From Tetrahymena elliotti 4EA (Eukaryota > Ciliophora > Oligohymenophorea > Hymenostomatida > Tetrahymenidae), in the NCBI GenBank assembly GCA_000231825.2, contig JH720315.1:766231-830230 (forward strand): a stretch of DNA of 64,000 nucleotides, in the 5' to 3' direction. Of the stretch, positions 28,451 through 42,240 are shown one piece after another. Each line of letters opens with the position of its first letter. Within the stretch, counting starts at the first letter, position 1. The notes beneath the pieces were generated by a model. The model saw only the letters and a program-made list of their open reading frames with translations. It did not search any database and had not been told where the DNA came from. Both the position numbers and the translations under genes were made by a program.

Positions 28451-28691
28451 AAAAGTACAAAAATCTCAGAGCGAAGATTCTAAAAATAATGAAACCAAAA
28501 ATAATACCAAAAGTATTTTTGGTCTTAAATATGAAGAGGATTTTTTCTCAATAGTAGATGAAAAAGATTAATAATCACCTTTCGACCAAAGCAGTTAAAT
28601 AAAAAAAACTTTAGACGTAAGTTATGAAACTTAATTCAAACTCTTGGAGAGCATTAAGATGAAATAAAATCCCTTAAAACAAAAACAATGA

Positions 28692-29684
28692 TTTTACATA
28701 AAAATGAATTTAAAATTTAATTCAAATTATTATTATTATTATTTAAATAAATCCACAAACATTTATAATAAATATTTAAAATTAAATCCTCTAATAAAAA
28801 GATGGTCTAATACCTAAATTGTTTTGATTAATCTTTATTTGTTAAACAAGGAAAGGTGGAAAGGTAATTTTTTTTATTGCTTGTTTTTATTTAAATGTGA
28901 GTATTGTGAAAAAAAAAAATATTTCCTTGTTTTAGTAAATATCTCAAAATATCCTTCTACCCTCATTCTTATAAAAAAAATTCAAATGAAGAGAGTTATA
29001 ATTTAAAATGCGATTTATATAAATTTATGAAGGTTATGAAACATCAGGAATTAATCTAAAACCCAAAATGTTTCATTCAATAAAAAAATTTTTTTAACTA
29101 TTACACAAAAATAAATTATTATTCTAAGTAAAAAAATAAATGTGATCTTATTAGATTTTTTAAATTTGATAAGAATTTCTTTATTTAATTTTATAATTCC
29201 TTTTTTTATTTCTTTTAAATTTGTATTTTNNNNNNNNNNNNNNNNNNNNNNNNNNNNNNNNNNNNNNNNNNNNNNNNNNNNNNNNNNNNNNNNNNNNNNN
29301 NNNNNNNNNNNNNNNNNNNNNNNNNNNNNATAAAAATAAAATAGCAAGATGATAATTTATTATGATTGATTTGATTTGCTTAATTTTACATATATAATTA
29401 TTAAATTTTTTTATTTGAAAACTTTATTGAAATTAGATCATTTTTTTGGAGTTAAATAAAAATGAATAATGCTTTAATTTTATTAGATAAATTAATATAG
29501 TTTATTTACTGTATGATTAATTTTATAAAAAATACCTAACAATATTAAATTTTTAAAATTATTGAAATAAATGTTTTTGAGTTTATTTTTATTAATTATT
29601 GAATTTATTTTTAAAAGCTTTGAAATGTTTGATAGGTCAATAAATATATTTGTAATTTTTCTAAATTAACAGATTTAATTAGAC
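28692..29684. other. Convergent intergenic region, no gene seen
   Basis: AT-rich DNA between two convergent genes, so only 3' untranslated sequence is expected. Contains an assembly gap. Confidence 0.6.
29230..29329. other. Assembly gap (100 N)
   Basis: A run of exactly 100 N in intergenic DNA; 100 is a common placeholder length, so its true size is unknown. Confidence 0.99.
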
Positions 29685-31466
29685 TCACTGCTTAATTTAC
29701 TTTTTAGTTTTTAATAAAAATGATTTCTTTTCTGGATCACGAAGAGTTTGTTCTAAATCATTTTATTACTGTAAATCTTTATCGAAATATTATTGAGTCA
29801 TTTTATCATAATCATTTTAAAATTTATTGATAACATTATTAATATTTTTAGTGTTGTTAGTATTTTAGAAATCATTCATTTATTCTATAAGATTAGTCAT
29901 TTTATTTGATTATCTAAATCTTTAACTCAACTAACTTTAAGTTAAGCTTGTCTGTTAAACATTATTAATTTCTTTTGAACTGTTAACAGCACTATCCATA
30001 TTAAAAGAACCCATATAATTAAGAGATACTTTCTTTGCCAAATTTTTTAATTCTTAAGGTGAAACTTAGTCTTTTTATCTGAATTATTAAAATTTTGATT
30101 ATTATATTACTGCCGTTGGCTTTGAAGAATCAGCAGATCCTAATCTCTTTTACAACTATTAAGCAGGAGCATAAGAAGTAACAAAAAGCTATTTTTTAAA
30201 TAAATGAATAAAATGAATATTGTTTTTGTTAAGTATTTAAATATATTTACATTATCTTCATGATTTTCTTATTGAAATTCATTTTCTTTTTATTCTTATG
30301 ATATTTCTTCTTTTGCCTATTTTTCAATTTGTTCTAAATCTATCATCAATCCCCTTTCTCTTGCAATATTTCTGTTTCTTCTACTTTAAAAGAATTAGCT
30401 TTGTTACTATCTTTCAGGTGAATGAGATTTTTAAGGAGAAGTATTTCTTGATGCAACTACTGATATTTCAGAAGTTTATCTGATTTTGAAACCTAAATTG
30501 GTAATAACTTCATTTTCTCTTATTTTTTCTTACTCAGCTGTTTTTTTAGGAACAACAATAGAATGAGGTTTTGCTTAATAATCAAAGAAATTTATTGTCA
30601 AATCATCTGATAGATTTAAAGGCTTTTATTTTAGCTTAACAACTTTGAAATCTGTGATAGGCATTCTAAGTGGTTTATGAAGAGCTCGAGGATCTTTATT
30701 TTCGTTCACTATATATTTAATTGGTTTATCTCTTTTTTTATGATGCGATTTTATCTCATCAAGAGCCTAAATTTTGTTAAAAATAAAGCTTAAAATAAAT
30801 AAAATATTTTGTTTTAAATTTTTAAATAGATTATCTATTGAATTATTTGATATTAATTGAATCAATGAAAATATTAATTAGGGTATTCTCAAATAAGTTT
30901 CAAAGGAGTATTCTATAATTAATTACCTTATTTAAGTATTTTATTTGTTTTTTGTTGTTAATTCTTTGAACAAAGTTTTTTATTTTATTCACATGTACTA
31001 ATTGTTTAATCTATTTTTTAAGCTCTTCTTAGTCAGTTATTTGAGCACAGTTGTTAATGGCAAATTCTTCTTAGGTTATTTTCACATGCTTAATTGCATT
31101 TTTAGGTTTTAGATTTTTGGCTGATTTAACCATTTATTCAGTTTTAATTTATTCTTTACGCATTTGAATAGCATCTAATTCTGATTATTCTCTGGCATGT
31201 GTTACCTTTTATAAATAAGAACTAAATTTTTCATCAGCCATTACTCCTGTAGCTATTTAATTTTTCAGCATTTGACGATAAGTTTCATCTTCTTTTGTAA
31301 TTCTTTTATCTAAAAAATAAGTAATCCTCTAATTAGCAATAGAATTCATATATTATCTATGGCTTGCATTTTCTATAAGATATGATTAAAGTGGATTAAA
31401 TGGATTATAAGCAGAATAATTTCCAAACGCTTGCCTACTTCCCTGTGAAGATTAAACTCTTCTCAT
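29685..31466 (-). CDS. Unrecognised 519-aa charged, Gln-rich protein
   Basis: Three exons (31466-30927, 30766-30251, 30188-29685) with phase-0 introns of 160 and 62 nt. The protein is hydrophilic, without signal peptide or membrane helices. Residues ~50-180 are helical and probably coiled-coil (runs of Lys, Glu, Gln: EEFAINNCAQITDQEELKKQ). The middle has basic and proline motifs (LHKPLRMPITDFKVVKLKQK) and short Ser-Pro sites (TSPQKSHSPER). The C-terminal third is Asn/Gln-rich and ends in a basic coiled-coil-like tail. I do not recognise the family; a cytoskeletal or ciliary structural protein would fit the composition, but nothing shows it. It is divergent with the Omp85-like gene, sharing ~1 kb of upstream DNA. 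Confidence 0.8.
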
Positions 31467-32468
31467 ATTAATTATTTCAAAATTTATGTTTTAAAATGAA
31501 AATGCTGATTATTGCTGATATTATTTTAGTTATATATTTAGCTATTGTAAACCTTTTTAATTAAAATCTATATAATAATTTAATTTTCATGTAATGAATC
31601 TATTCAAATTCCATAAAACTATTAATCCAGCTAATAGCTATTTATCAGCACCCAAATCATCATCATATTTTAACAATATTTCTTTGAATTATAATTATTT
31701 TTTAAAATATTTTTTTTATTAAACAAGGAGGTCATTTTAAAAACAATTTCTCAATTTTTACATGAATTGAAGATCGATTGAGCATTTTAATACTTAATAA
31801 AAAATATATAATTAATTTATTACCCTCTTTTCTTTCAGTTAAAATTTTAAACTGAAATTATCTCAAATAAACCAAAAAGCTAAATTATTTGTTCGTATTT
31901 TCTATTTTAAAACATATTTTTATTATTTTGCACAAATTATTATTAAAATTTATTTTTTCTGTTTTAAAAGAAAAGCAAACAAAGTTTTAATACTGATTTG
32001 AGTTATTTAAGTGTTTCTAATAAAATTAAATGAAATTTGATTTGCTTATTATACTAAATAAAATGACATTTAACTAAATCGTTTTATCAAAACCTAATTA
32101 AAATAAAAAAATTAACTTAACATTTTTAAATTAAATCTTTTGCAGATATTTGTGAACTCTTTTAGGAATAATTTTATATGAAAAATATAAATTAAAATAA
32201 ATATCATAGGAAAGTTTTCATCGGGAAGGGGGATAATTGATTGGTTTTGAAGGAATAAAAGAAAGTTCTAGTATGATGAAATAGAATTAGTTGATCGAGA
32301 TTGATTGGTATTTAGATTTATTCATATTGAGTAAGATATGATTGGTTAAAATATAAATAAATACAGAAAAGATATATATATTTAGGATATTTATCAAATA
32401 AAAATAGTTAGTCCTTTAGTAATAGTAGATATCTAAAATATAGAGTCTTTTTTTAGTAATTTGTATGC
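31467..32468. promoter_or_regulatory. Divergent promoter region (position only)
   Basis: About 1 kb between two start codons pointing outward. No coding frame is seen, so it should hold both promoters. G/A-rich tracts (GGGAAGGGGGATAATTG, near 32,223) stand out against the AT background. No known ciliate promoter motif was identified. Confidence 0.4.
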
Positions 32469-34097
32469 ATGAGTAATTTCAGTAACTACAAGAGCAGCTT
32501 CGAAGAGAGTTATCGATAGTAAAAGAATAGTTTTCATGAACGTAAATTTAAGAAGGATGAAGCAAATTAGAAGACATCGTAACCATCAGATTATGATGAG
32601 TTTAATAAAGAGCAGAATGTCTAGAAATAGATTTATTATAAATCTTCAGGATTAACAAATTTTATGATTTTAGATAAGATCAAGAATGATGTTAGATTCC
32701 CTCTCAATAAAATCACTGTTGAATTCAGAAATGTTTATTTAAACAGTATTATGCGTTCATTTTTTGCTTAAGATTTAGAATAAAAATCTCCTACTATCTA
32801 AGACTTTGCTTTTAATTTTCAAAATATGTTTTTCACTAAATTGTTGTACAGCGGCATGTTTAAGAATGTTTATTGTGGCTACAATCTTGATCATGGCAAT
32901 GTGCTTAATCTTAGATTCAACACCGACATTCAAGATTCTTATAGACTTAGAATATTGAGAACTTAGAAATCTAAAAATCATAGATTTATCTCATTAGGTG
33001 GTGAAGCTGAATTAAATGGAGTATTTGGTTTTTGTGAAAAAATATCTTATAATGCAGATGTTGCTCTCTTTTTTGATAATCAGGTTAGACATTTCTCAAA
33101 ATATGAAATTTCTCTGCCATTTTTAGGTGATTTTGGTGCTTTAAGAGCAAATGTTAGTGTGATTAAAAGAAAGGTTGATGACAGTTTGTAATTCAAAAGG
33201 AGAAGAAGAAAATTTATTTTTTATCCGAACGAGTGGCAAAATACTTATTTTAGTTACAGCCATAATTCTCTCACATATTCTCTATTTGAACCATTTAATA
33301 ATGAAACTTAGAGACTTTACTTCTTAACTATGGATTATGGCATCAATAAAATTTTCAGAAATAAATATGCTCGTTCATTTTTTAACCAAATAAATGATGC
33401 AGCTTTCTTACATAATAAGTTACTCTAAAAAGAATACTAATCATAGCATGAAATAAAGATTAATTACTAAATACCAGAACAACGTTTTTAAATAAAGCCT
33501 GGAATGTTATTGAAATATTCCTATTTTCTTCATAATAAATTATTCATTGGAAATAATTTAGGTTTCAAGTCATAATTTAAATCCAAAGTTACATACTTTG
33601 AAAAGAAAAAATTTTTGTTAACATCATCTATCGAAACTGGAATGTTAACTTCTTTTGATTTAGAAGATACCTTGTAAAGCAGAAGTTCCTTAGAAGGAGG
33701 AAGCAGTGGAGAAACAGCCCATCTTAATTCAACTTTAGAAGAAAGCTTAAATATCCCAAGCATTAATTATGATTTTAATACCTTTGAGATACAAAATGTA
33801 CCTGGTTACTACTAAGCTTTCAGAGATAATAAAAACATGCATTTCTACTTTGCTATGAAAAATAAACTCTATCTTAGAAAATTAAACTTCTTAGGATTTA
33901 AGCCTTTCATGCATACAAATTTTTACTATGCAAATAAACCTTCAAAACCAATAATAAATTGTGGACTTGGTTTTACTCGTCACTTTGAATTCATAGATTC
34001 TAAAATTGATTTCTTAGTCAACTCTCCAAATTTATTAAACTTAAAGTAACAAGATGATAAAGAATTCACTAAATTCTAAATTATATTAAATCCATGA
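32469..34097 (+). CDS. Probable Omp85/Sam50-like mitochondrial outer-membrane beta-barrel protein
   Basis: Single exon, 542 aa. After a charged N-terminal ~55 residues comes a POTRA-like short segment (FPLNKITVEFRNVYLNSIMR), then a long alternating hydrophobic/polar chain typical of beta-strands, with no alpha-helical membrane segment. Near residues ~455-530 the order is a VPGYYQAFRDN element, a strand pair (KLNFLGFKPFMHTNFYYAN) and a final CGLGFTRHFEFIDSKIDFLV. This matches the order GxxxFR, loop, GxGxxxx-strand at the end of Omp85/Sam50 barrels, which insert beta-barrel proteins into the mitochondrial outer membrane. The canonical (V/I)RG(Y/F) loop motif is degenerate, so the family call is tentative; another beta-barrel protein is possible. 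The start is the ATG that keeps the frame; an ATG four bases earlier stops quickly. Confidence 0.6.
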
Positions 34098-34784
34098 ATT
34101 TACTCGATTTTTAGTTATTTATTCTATACTATTTCTGTATTTTATATAGCAAATACTAAAAAAACCCAACTATTTTTTGTTTGATTTGTTTCCAAAAATA
34201 TACATTAAATAAGAAACATACAAGATATATCTCAGCATAAAAATGCACTCATATAACATCTTAAAAGTTAGATTTATTCATAATTATTTTATATTTATAA
34301 AAAATGTTGAGAAAAATAATAATAAATAAGATTGAAATATTTTTTGGTTATATTTTAAAGAAATTTGTCAAAATGTTTAATTTCTCGAAAAAGAAAGAAA
34401 TAATTTTAAAATTAATTTGAATTGTTTAATTTAACTTGCTTTAAATAAATAAACAGTGATTGTTCAGAAATCAAGTAGATATTTTAAAGAAAATTAGAAT
34501 TTGTTTTATTAACTAGCGAAACATAAAATATTAATAAAGCAGAAGAAATATGCTTTAATATTTAAAAATGATAATTTTTTTATTTATAAGTTGATATTAG
34601 GAGAATATATTATTATTAAGTTATATTAGGAAATTAATGAATTAGAAGTGACTTGTTAAATATTTTTAATAATTAAAAGTGTATCATATCATACCTATAT
34701 TTATAGTTATTATATAATTTTAAAATAGAGTTTAAAATATATGATAAATCTATAAAGAATGTGTTTGTTTGTTTGTATCTAATC
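34098..34784. other. Convergent intergenic region, no gene seen
   Basis: AT-rich 3' flank shared by the Omp85-like gene and the PAS-like gene. Confidence 0.6.
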
Positions 34785-37700
34785 TCATTGTAACTAAAAA
34801 TTTTTAATTATATTTTATCTAATTTGAATTAAAAAAATAACAAGAAAATTCTTACATCCATGATTTTTTTGAGGAGGAACAGAGTCATAGAATCTATTGT
34901 TATTAAAATATGATATTTTATATTCTATTTTAATTATTTAATAATTTATTTACCTTCTGTTAATCTTCTGTATGGAACTAGTTGGATAGCTTTTTTGATG
35001 ATAAGATATTCAGTTTTGAGTTTATTAAGATAGTATGCTATCACAATAAAGAAGGTCAAAACATAAATTAGACATCCAAGACAAAGAAGAAGTAGAAGAG
35101 TATTTAAATATGAATCTTTAATACTTGTGTTTTAATTTTCAAATTAAACAACAATATAAGTTAATAGATTGGTGAGAAGTTGTTAAACAATAATTCCGTC
35201 TTAGTATTCTTAGCTTTAAATAAACAATCCATAATCTTTTTCTATATTCATTTCATTTTAAATCTTTTGAGTAATAGTAGAGATAGTGGGCTAAAGACCT
35301 TGTGTAAGAATACCTTAAAGAGCTTTCCTGCAGTAAGCTATGTATTGATCATTAAGTACCTTTAAACTACAAATATCACCTTGGCTTATTTCTATGATTG
35401 TTTATTTGAAAGTAGCAGTGCTTGTTGACTATTATAATTATAAGAATTACTATGAAAAATATTGTTAACTTGATTAAAGTGACTATTATCTCAACTCAAT
35501 CAGCTCATTAAGTTTCTAATCAGATAAATATTTCATTTAATTTTCCTTAAGCAAGTTGTGAACCAATATCGAATTATGACTACTTGAAGCTGTAGTAAAT
35601 TGCATAGAACCAGATATAAAATTTTTATACTAATTAGCAGGAGTACCAAAAATTGACTCGAATTGATTCAAATAAATGAAAATCTATTTTCATATTTTTT
35701 AATTTACAAAGTTATTAGCATTATTATGAATGGATTCATTTTATTTAATTTTTAATTTTAAAAACAAATTCAGTGATTTTTTTTAAATCCAAATTAGTTT
35801 TTCAATAAAAATTAGAATGAATTAGTAATTTTATATTGAATATTTTTTATTAATTTAATATTAAATAAATTTGTTTATCATTTTTTATTCTAAATTCAAA
35901 AAAAAATTAATCAAGTCAAAATTAAATCAATTATTTTTCAAAGAATGTTAGAGTAAGCTATTAAAGTAATAATTAATTTAATATTCAAAAGAAAGAAACA
36001 AACCATTTGCTTCTTATTTGATGAGAATTCAAATAAAATTAAATAAAGAAATTTAATTTTTGCATTCAACTTTAAGGATTTATGATTGAATTTATTAGAA
36101 AGTATTTAATTAAAACAAAAAAGTAAAATTTTTTATATTTTAAACAAACTTGGGATTTGAATTGGCCAAATAATATAAAAAAAGAATATACTATTAAGAA
36201 GAATAAGACTGAAAGAAGACAAAAGAAGGCAAGAATGATGACGAAAGACCAAAATTATAGTTTATTGTCAGAAATTCTATCATAAAGGTAGTTTTGTCTT
36301 TGTTTGCTTTTCTTTTTGTTGTTTCTTTGAGATTGTTCTAACTCATTTTCTTCTCTTAGAGAGAAATTAGAGAAGTCAACATGAAGATAATCATCATTAT
36401 CTGAAAAGAGTTTAACTTAAATTCCCTTTAAATGGAAAATAATATCACTAGTTTCTTCTTGTTTTAACCTACTGACAATCATTAAAATTCTTTCTGATTT
36501 AAACTTGAGGTTATTGTATGATGGAATGATAAATCCAAAAGATAAAATAATTAAAACTATAGCCAAAACAATACTGTAAGTATTAACTATAATGATACTT
36601 GACTATAGAGAACCTAAATCATCACTAATACTCTACATAGATGTTAAAAGGAATTACTGAGTGCTATTCAGATTATTTACAAGAAGATATTTTTCTTCAA
36701 CAAAAACTGTTATAAATTCTATTTAGTTATTTGCAATAAATTATTTTCAAATAATCAAATCAACATTTAAAATAAAAAATTACTTTAATAATCGTTCCTA
36801 TTTATGTTGTATAAAGTAGTTCCAACTAATTTTAAAAATTCTGTAAAGTATTGATTTGATATTATCTGCTTTTAATACGAGAGCAAATATGCTTCTATCA
36901 TCATCTCAAAAACAATTCTTTAATACGAATACTAAACTTGTTGATCTAAAAATTCAAATAAATTTTCAGAGTACTATTAATATCCTGTTTTTGTTACTTA
37001 TTCCATCAAATTCATATAATCTTTAGAAGGAACAGGATCAAGCATTTCCATATTATCTAGAGATGTTATATCTGACGTTATCATAGCTTAATTTATCGGA
37101 ATTAGCATCTTAGAAGAGCTTTTTTATTTTAATAATTATTATGACTGATTATAGATTAAATGATAAAAATATAAATATATGATTTATGTACCTTCCCATT
37201 CTGTTTAATGCTTAATATTTTAAAAATAATAATTAAGAAAATTGCTTAATATAAAAATAAACTATTTATTATAAAGAATTAAGGAGTATTGTTTTCAAAG
37301 AAAAAATTAGAATTAAAAAATACCTTGAGTGTAACTGTTAAAGCTGTTTGAAATAGTAACTGAGAGAACTACTACAACTGTGATAAAGACGAAAAATTAA
37401 AATATGAAAACTGCATAAAGAATGAGAAAGAATGCTGGAGTTTCTTTGCTGGCTGTGTTGTCTACAATGTGTTTAACAATGCTAGAAGATGAAGATTATA
37501 CAGAAGATTATGAACCTTATTCGTAGATTTACATGTTATTTTTTCCCATTTATTTAATGATATCATTTCCTTCTTCTTTTTTAGCATCTTCATCAAATAC
37601 AGAAATAGACTGTTTGTCCTAGTTTTTGGAGTCATTTTAAGAGCTCTCATCATCTTTTTTCTACTAACTTTCTTTCATCTTTTATTCATCTTGTACTGAT

Positions 37701-40700
37701 AACATACCATTTTCTTAACTTTCTTTGTTCACATTACTTTGTGAGATATTTGTTGTTTCATCCATCCTACTTTTCATCATATAAGATTGATTTTAAGACT
37801 TAAATAATTAATTATCATCTTCATTTTGCTAAGTTGTCATCATCAAAGTGTTATTATGCTAGTGTGTATCAAATAATTGTTCATCAAATTTTCTATTATC
37901 TAAAATAGGCATATTAGAATCATCCATGTTTTAGTAATTCTGAAGTTAAGGCTTCATTTAACTTGCTTTCACATTAGGATTCTTTTTATCTAAATTATCA
38001 CAACTGTCAATCTAACCACTTTTAAGAGGTTAAAAGCCAGAAGGTTCCTTATTTGTTTGCACATGCTAATAGTTATTCTGGTCATTTGTTTGTTCATGGA
38101 AACTGCTATCTTACTTGGTCATAAGCTAATTTTCTATAGTTATTGCATGTTCAAATTTATTTTGAATATCCACTTTGGCTAAAAATTAAAAAAAAACGTT
38201 TTTTCATTAAAAAGTCAAACAATAAATAACGTTTTTTTTCTTCTCCTCTTTAAAATAAAAGACAAAAAAAATAAATGTTTATTTTTACTTCTTTCAGTTC
38301 CTAGATTTTTATAAGAATGTTTTGATCTACCACCTGTGCTATTCGAGAACTCAGAAGCAAGTAGATCGTCCCAATTAACATATGATTGAATTTCTAAAAC
38401 ATATATCAGGACATCTTCTCCATTATCTTAAAATATCTCATGTCTCACATTCAATGTGAGTTCATAGCTACAAAGCTTGTGAGTAACTCTAGTATTTATG
38501 AAAGAAGAAACATTATTCTTCCAATCGCTATTATTAGTTTTGGTCTTCTTTTTACTAAGTTCAGGCTATTCACTACGAGATGAAGCGTTTTTGCCTTTTT
38601 CAGAGTACTGTGAATTATAATAATTAGAATGGTGAAGAATAAATGTTTATACTAATTTGTTCATATCTAATTTATTTATTAAATAAATTGTAATCAAAGA
38701 ATAATTCAATAATTAAATCTTCTTATAAAGATGTTTATTAGTTTGTAAAAACAGAATCAAAACTGGCTTTATTAGTTTGAACATTTTTATTTAAACATAA
38801 TGAAATTAATTACCTTTAGGAACATCTAATTTAAATTTAAGGAAAGAATACTCTTCTTTAACGTTAAATTCTCCCATAAATTCAACAAATTATGGGATGA
38901 GAGCAGATATATTAAGTTTTTTATAATAAACACTATCTACTTCTTCACCTTTGATCAATTATGCAAAATTTTGACTCATACCTTCGATATAACCATTAGA
39001 ATTTAGTAAAATATGCATATCATTTGAAGGACAGTTTATTACAAGTGAACTGAATGCAAAATCATCTTATTTGATGAAGTAAAAGTTGATGAATAACTTG
39101 ACTCTAAATATATAACCATATTTATCTTTAGCAAACATAGTTCTATAATTTCTAACAGTTTTAGCAATACCTGTTGTGATGAGCCTCATTAGAAACTAGT
39201 CATGAAGTCTTCCAATACAGTTAGGAATTAAATCAGTCACACTTTCCTTAAATAAAATATTATTTTTACTAATTCTAAATTATGAATGAATATTAATTAC
39301 TTTTGTTTAGAACTCACCTTTGTCATACTTGAAGATTTGTGGGATTTTTTCAGAAAACTTTAAGATTTTACCATTTTCTTTTACATTTTTGAAACTAGCT
39401 ATGATACTTCCAACATTTCCTTATAAAATGCTCAAACTTGTAATTGTGGTTGTTTGGTCAATTGATCTCTCCTTGTTGATAACATCCTCAACTGCTGCTT
39501 CTGTGTCTCTACAGTTGATTGGATCAAACAAAATATATGCCTTCAAGAGAGAATTGAATTTTAAAAAATACAAATTTGTTTTGTTTTAATTAATTTATTC
39601 AGTCAAGCATTTTTCAAAGTATTCAACTAACAGCAAAAAGCTAACAGTTTTTTAACGCATTTCTTCAAGTGATTTAAATCCTTTAATCATTTATTCCATA
39701 AAATTAGATTTTTCAATAATCACGTTTCCTGTATTAGTAAAAGTTTTAATTAAATTAGACAATAATCATTTTTATCTACCAAGTATTCTTTTTAGCCTGT
39801 CTTTTTGTGTTTCTGATTGTACCATCTTATCAAATTTAAGGTTGTTAGAGGCATCTGATCTATCTTTCTGACTATTAAAAGAGTTTTTTTTTAAATAATA
39901 GATTGAAGAGACTATTTTATTACCTGTATGAATAAAAATGTGCTTTATCCTTTTCCTTAATTTTACTTTCAATTAGATTTGTCAGACTTCTTTCTACTGT
40001 TTGGAAGAAACTGTCTTTTTTTTTGAGAATTTAATTCATTACTTTGTTCTAATAAAGAGCCTTAATTTAGTTTTTCTTAAATTTAATCAAAAAGAACCAA
40101 TATCTTAGACATACTTCCTAAATTGAATATGTTGAATTAAAGATTAATATTTCAAGCAATAATAAACTAACTAACTAACTAACAAACAAAGTTCAAAGAA
40201 ATACCTAAACAATTATCTCCTGACCCTTCTTCACTAAGTGGCTGATTAATACTTCAAATTAATAATCTATAAACAGCATAAACCATTTTTCAAAAATGGC
40301 TAAATCATCACAAATTCTAGCAAAATCTACTCCTTTTATCTTTATATCCTGACCTAAATCTATAATCATACCTCCTGAGATTGTTGGTTTTTCTTTGCCT
40401 AAATTTATTTATGTATTCATAAGAGATTATCATTCTAAATAATAGGTATTATACCAGCTAGTTCATTGAATTGGATATCTTTACAAGGACAATTAGTATC
40501 TCTGCAATTATTTTTATGCAACTAAAGTGATCCAAAGAGAGTTAATTTGCTCTAAAGAATAGTGAGTGACTACTCAAATAACTCACATAACTTTTCAAGA
40601 TAAAGACAAGTTGATTTAGGAAAATCTATTTAAGATAATATTTTAAATTTATATGAAGAAAAGACATTTATTTACCTCCTAGTCTATTAGGATCAACAGT

Positions 40701-42240
40701 CATGGCAAATATAATTTTATTATTCCAAAAACCTTTCAAGAGGCCATAGAAAACGGAAATAATAATTAAGAATGTGAATGAAAAATTTTAATCTTTTATA
40801 CTGGTTGTGTATTCTCTAAATAATACCATAGAAACAAATGTTTGATAAACAATCACCATCCATCCATAAATATCAGATATATTTTTATCCATAAGAGGGA
40901 AGTGGTAAAAATATTCTACTAGTAAGAAAATACCAAATACTTGCCCTAAAGTAAATACCAAACCAATGCTATTTATATATGTTATTATCACAAGACTTAT
41001 TTCTAACACAGGCTCAATTTATTTGAATTAGCTGTATCTTGATTTCAGCTAATTAACACTGCTAAGTTCTTTAATAAAAATAATATTAATCAATAAAAAA
41101 AAATATATTATTTATTTAGTTAAAGAGTTTACTCTGTTGTGTTCACTACAATTTTGTAATGAGCTGCAGAGATTTCACAATAAAATCACAAAAATAATTT
41201 TAAAAATTATGATAATGAAAATCTTACCAGGATTGTGATAAATAAGAACAATTATGAGGTTTAAGATAACAGTTGTTAAAATCAGAAGAATGCAACATCC
41301 GATATTAAAATAGTAGATGAATAAATTGTCCTTCTAATTAATAACAGATAAGGCACATCTTGAGCTATCTGTGGATTAATTACAAAAAAGAACACCAAAT
41401 ATTAAATCCAGTTTCGGCAAACAATAAATCCACTTTTAGTGTTCAAAGTAAAGCTAAACAGTGCCTATTTGATAGGCTTGAGTTTTCAAAATATCGACGT
41501 CATCTAGAAAAAATGATAAAAAAATATTGATAATCTACATCTAAGATTTTTTATTTGATTAAATTATCTACACATTAATCAGATAATTAAATAAGTTAAA
41601 ACAAAATAATTGGTAGTTAATAAGCATATAAATAAATAAGTTAGGGAGTTAGTTAGTTATTTTAGTGATTTTTTATGTTTTTTTAATTTATATTCTATTT
41701 TCAAACTTATTCTACTTATTAATTAAGAATGTTCTTTATTACTCACTTTATGCAGCCTTTTTTTTCATATTTCTTAATAAAAACTTTATTTCTACATTTA
41801 AATAATCAGAGCAATAAGTAGAGCAACATAGTTTTAAAAAGATGGATTTATGAACAAAATGATGAATAAATACCTTTAATATTAGCAAAACTTAGATTCA
41901 TGTTGTAATAAATCAATGTTATTTCATATATGCATAGACAGAGTAATATAATGGCTACTACGGCTCCTGAATTTAAGTTCTTGAGGATATAAGTAATTCT
42001 AACTGATTGGCAATATTCAAAAATATATCTTAAATAATCATCTGTGATTTTAACTGATGACACTGAGATAATTAAGCCTGCAATTTATGAAAAGTAGACT
42101 GTAACGAGAGCTACGTAGTAAATTCTCTTTCTATTTCTTTCACTGTCTTTAAGGAACATTAAAAGAAATAAATTGGAAAGTGCTTCATATAATATGTCTT
42201 ATGTTGACCTCTTTTTCTCAATTTCTCTTAAGTTCTTCAT
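34785..42240 (-). CDS. 1,819-aa polytopic membrane protein with PAS-like sensor region (ciliate family)
   Basis: Seventeen exons, phases consistent throughout: 42240-41874, 41503-41228, 41068-40676, 40625-40455, 40398-40205, 40117-39924, 39871-39780, 39728-39329, 39268-38814, 38651-38289, 38178-37324, 37210-37192, 37118-36784, 36718-36150, 35683-34954, 34893-34856, 34793-34785. The N-terminal ~400 residues carry several hydrophobic helices (for example ITYINSIGLVFTLGQVFGIF), then a Cys motif CRDTNCPCKD. Residues ~565-850 contain two PAS-like segments (TDLIPNCIGRLHDQFLMRLI and ILLNSNGYIEGMSQNFAQLI). A long acidic Ser/Asn-rich linker follows (~950-1,220), then four more membrane helices between ~1,220 and 1,790. 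This layout matches a large family of ciliate PAS transmembrane proteins, presumably sensors; ligand and output are unknown. One exon is only 19 nt. The start used is the first ATG after an in-frame TGA. Confidence 0.8.

Noticed and set aside
37462..37653. 63-aa minus-strand ORF as a separate gene
   Set aside because: It lies in a different frame inside exon 11 of the PAS-like gene, whose frame is fixed by neighbouring phases.
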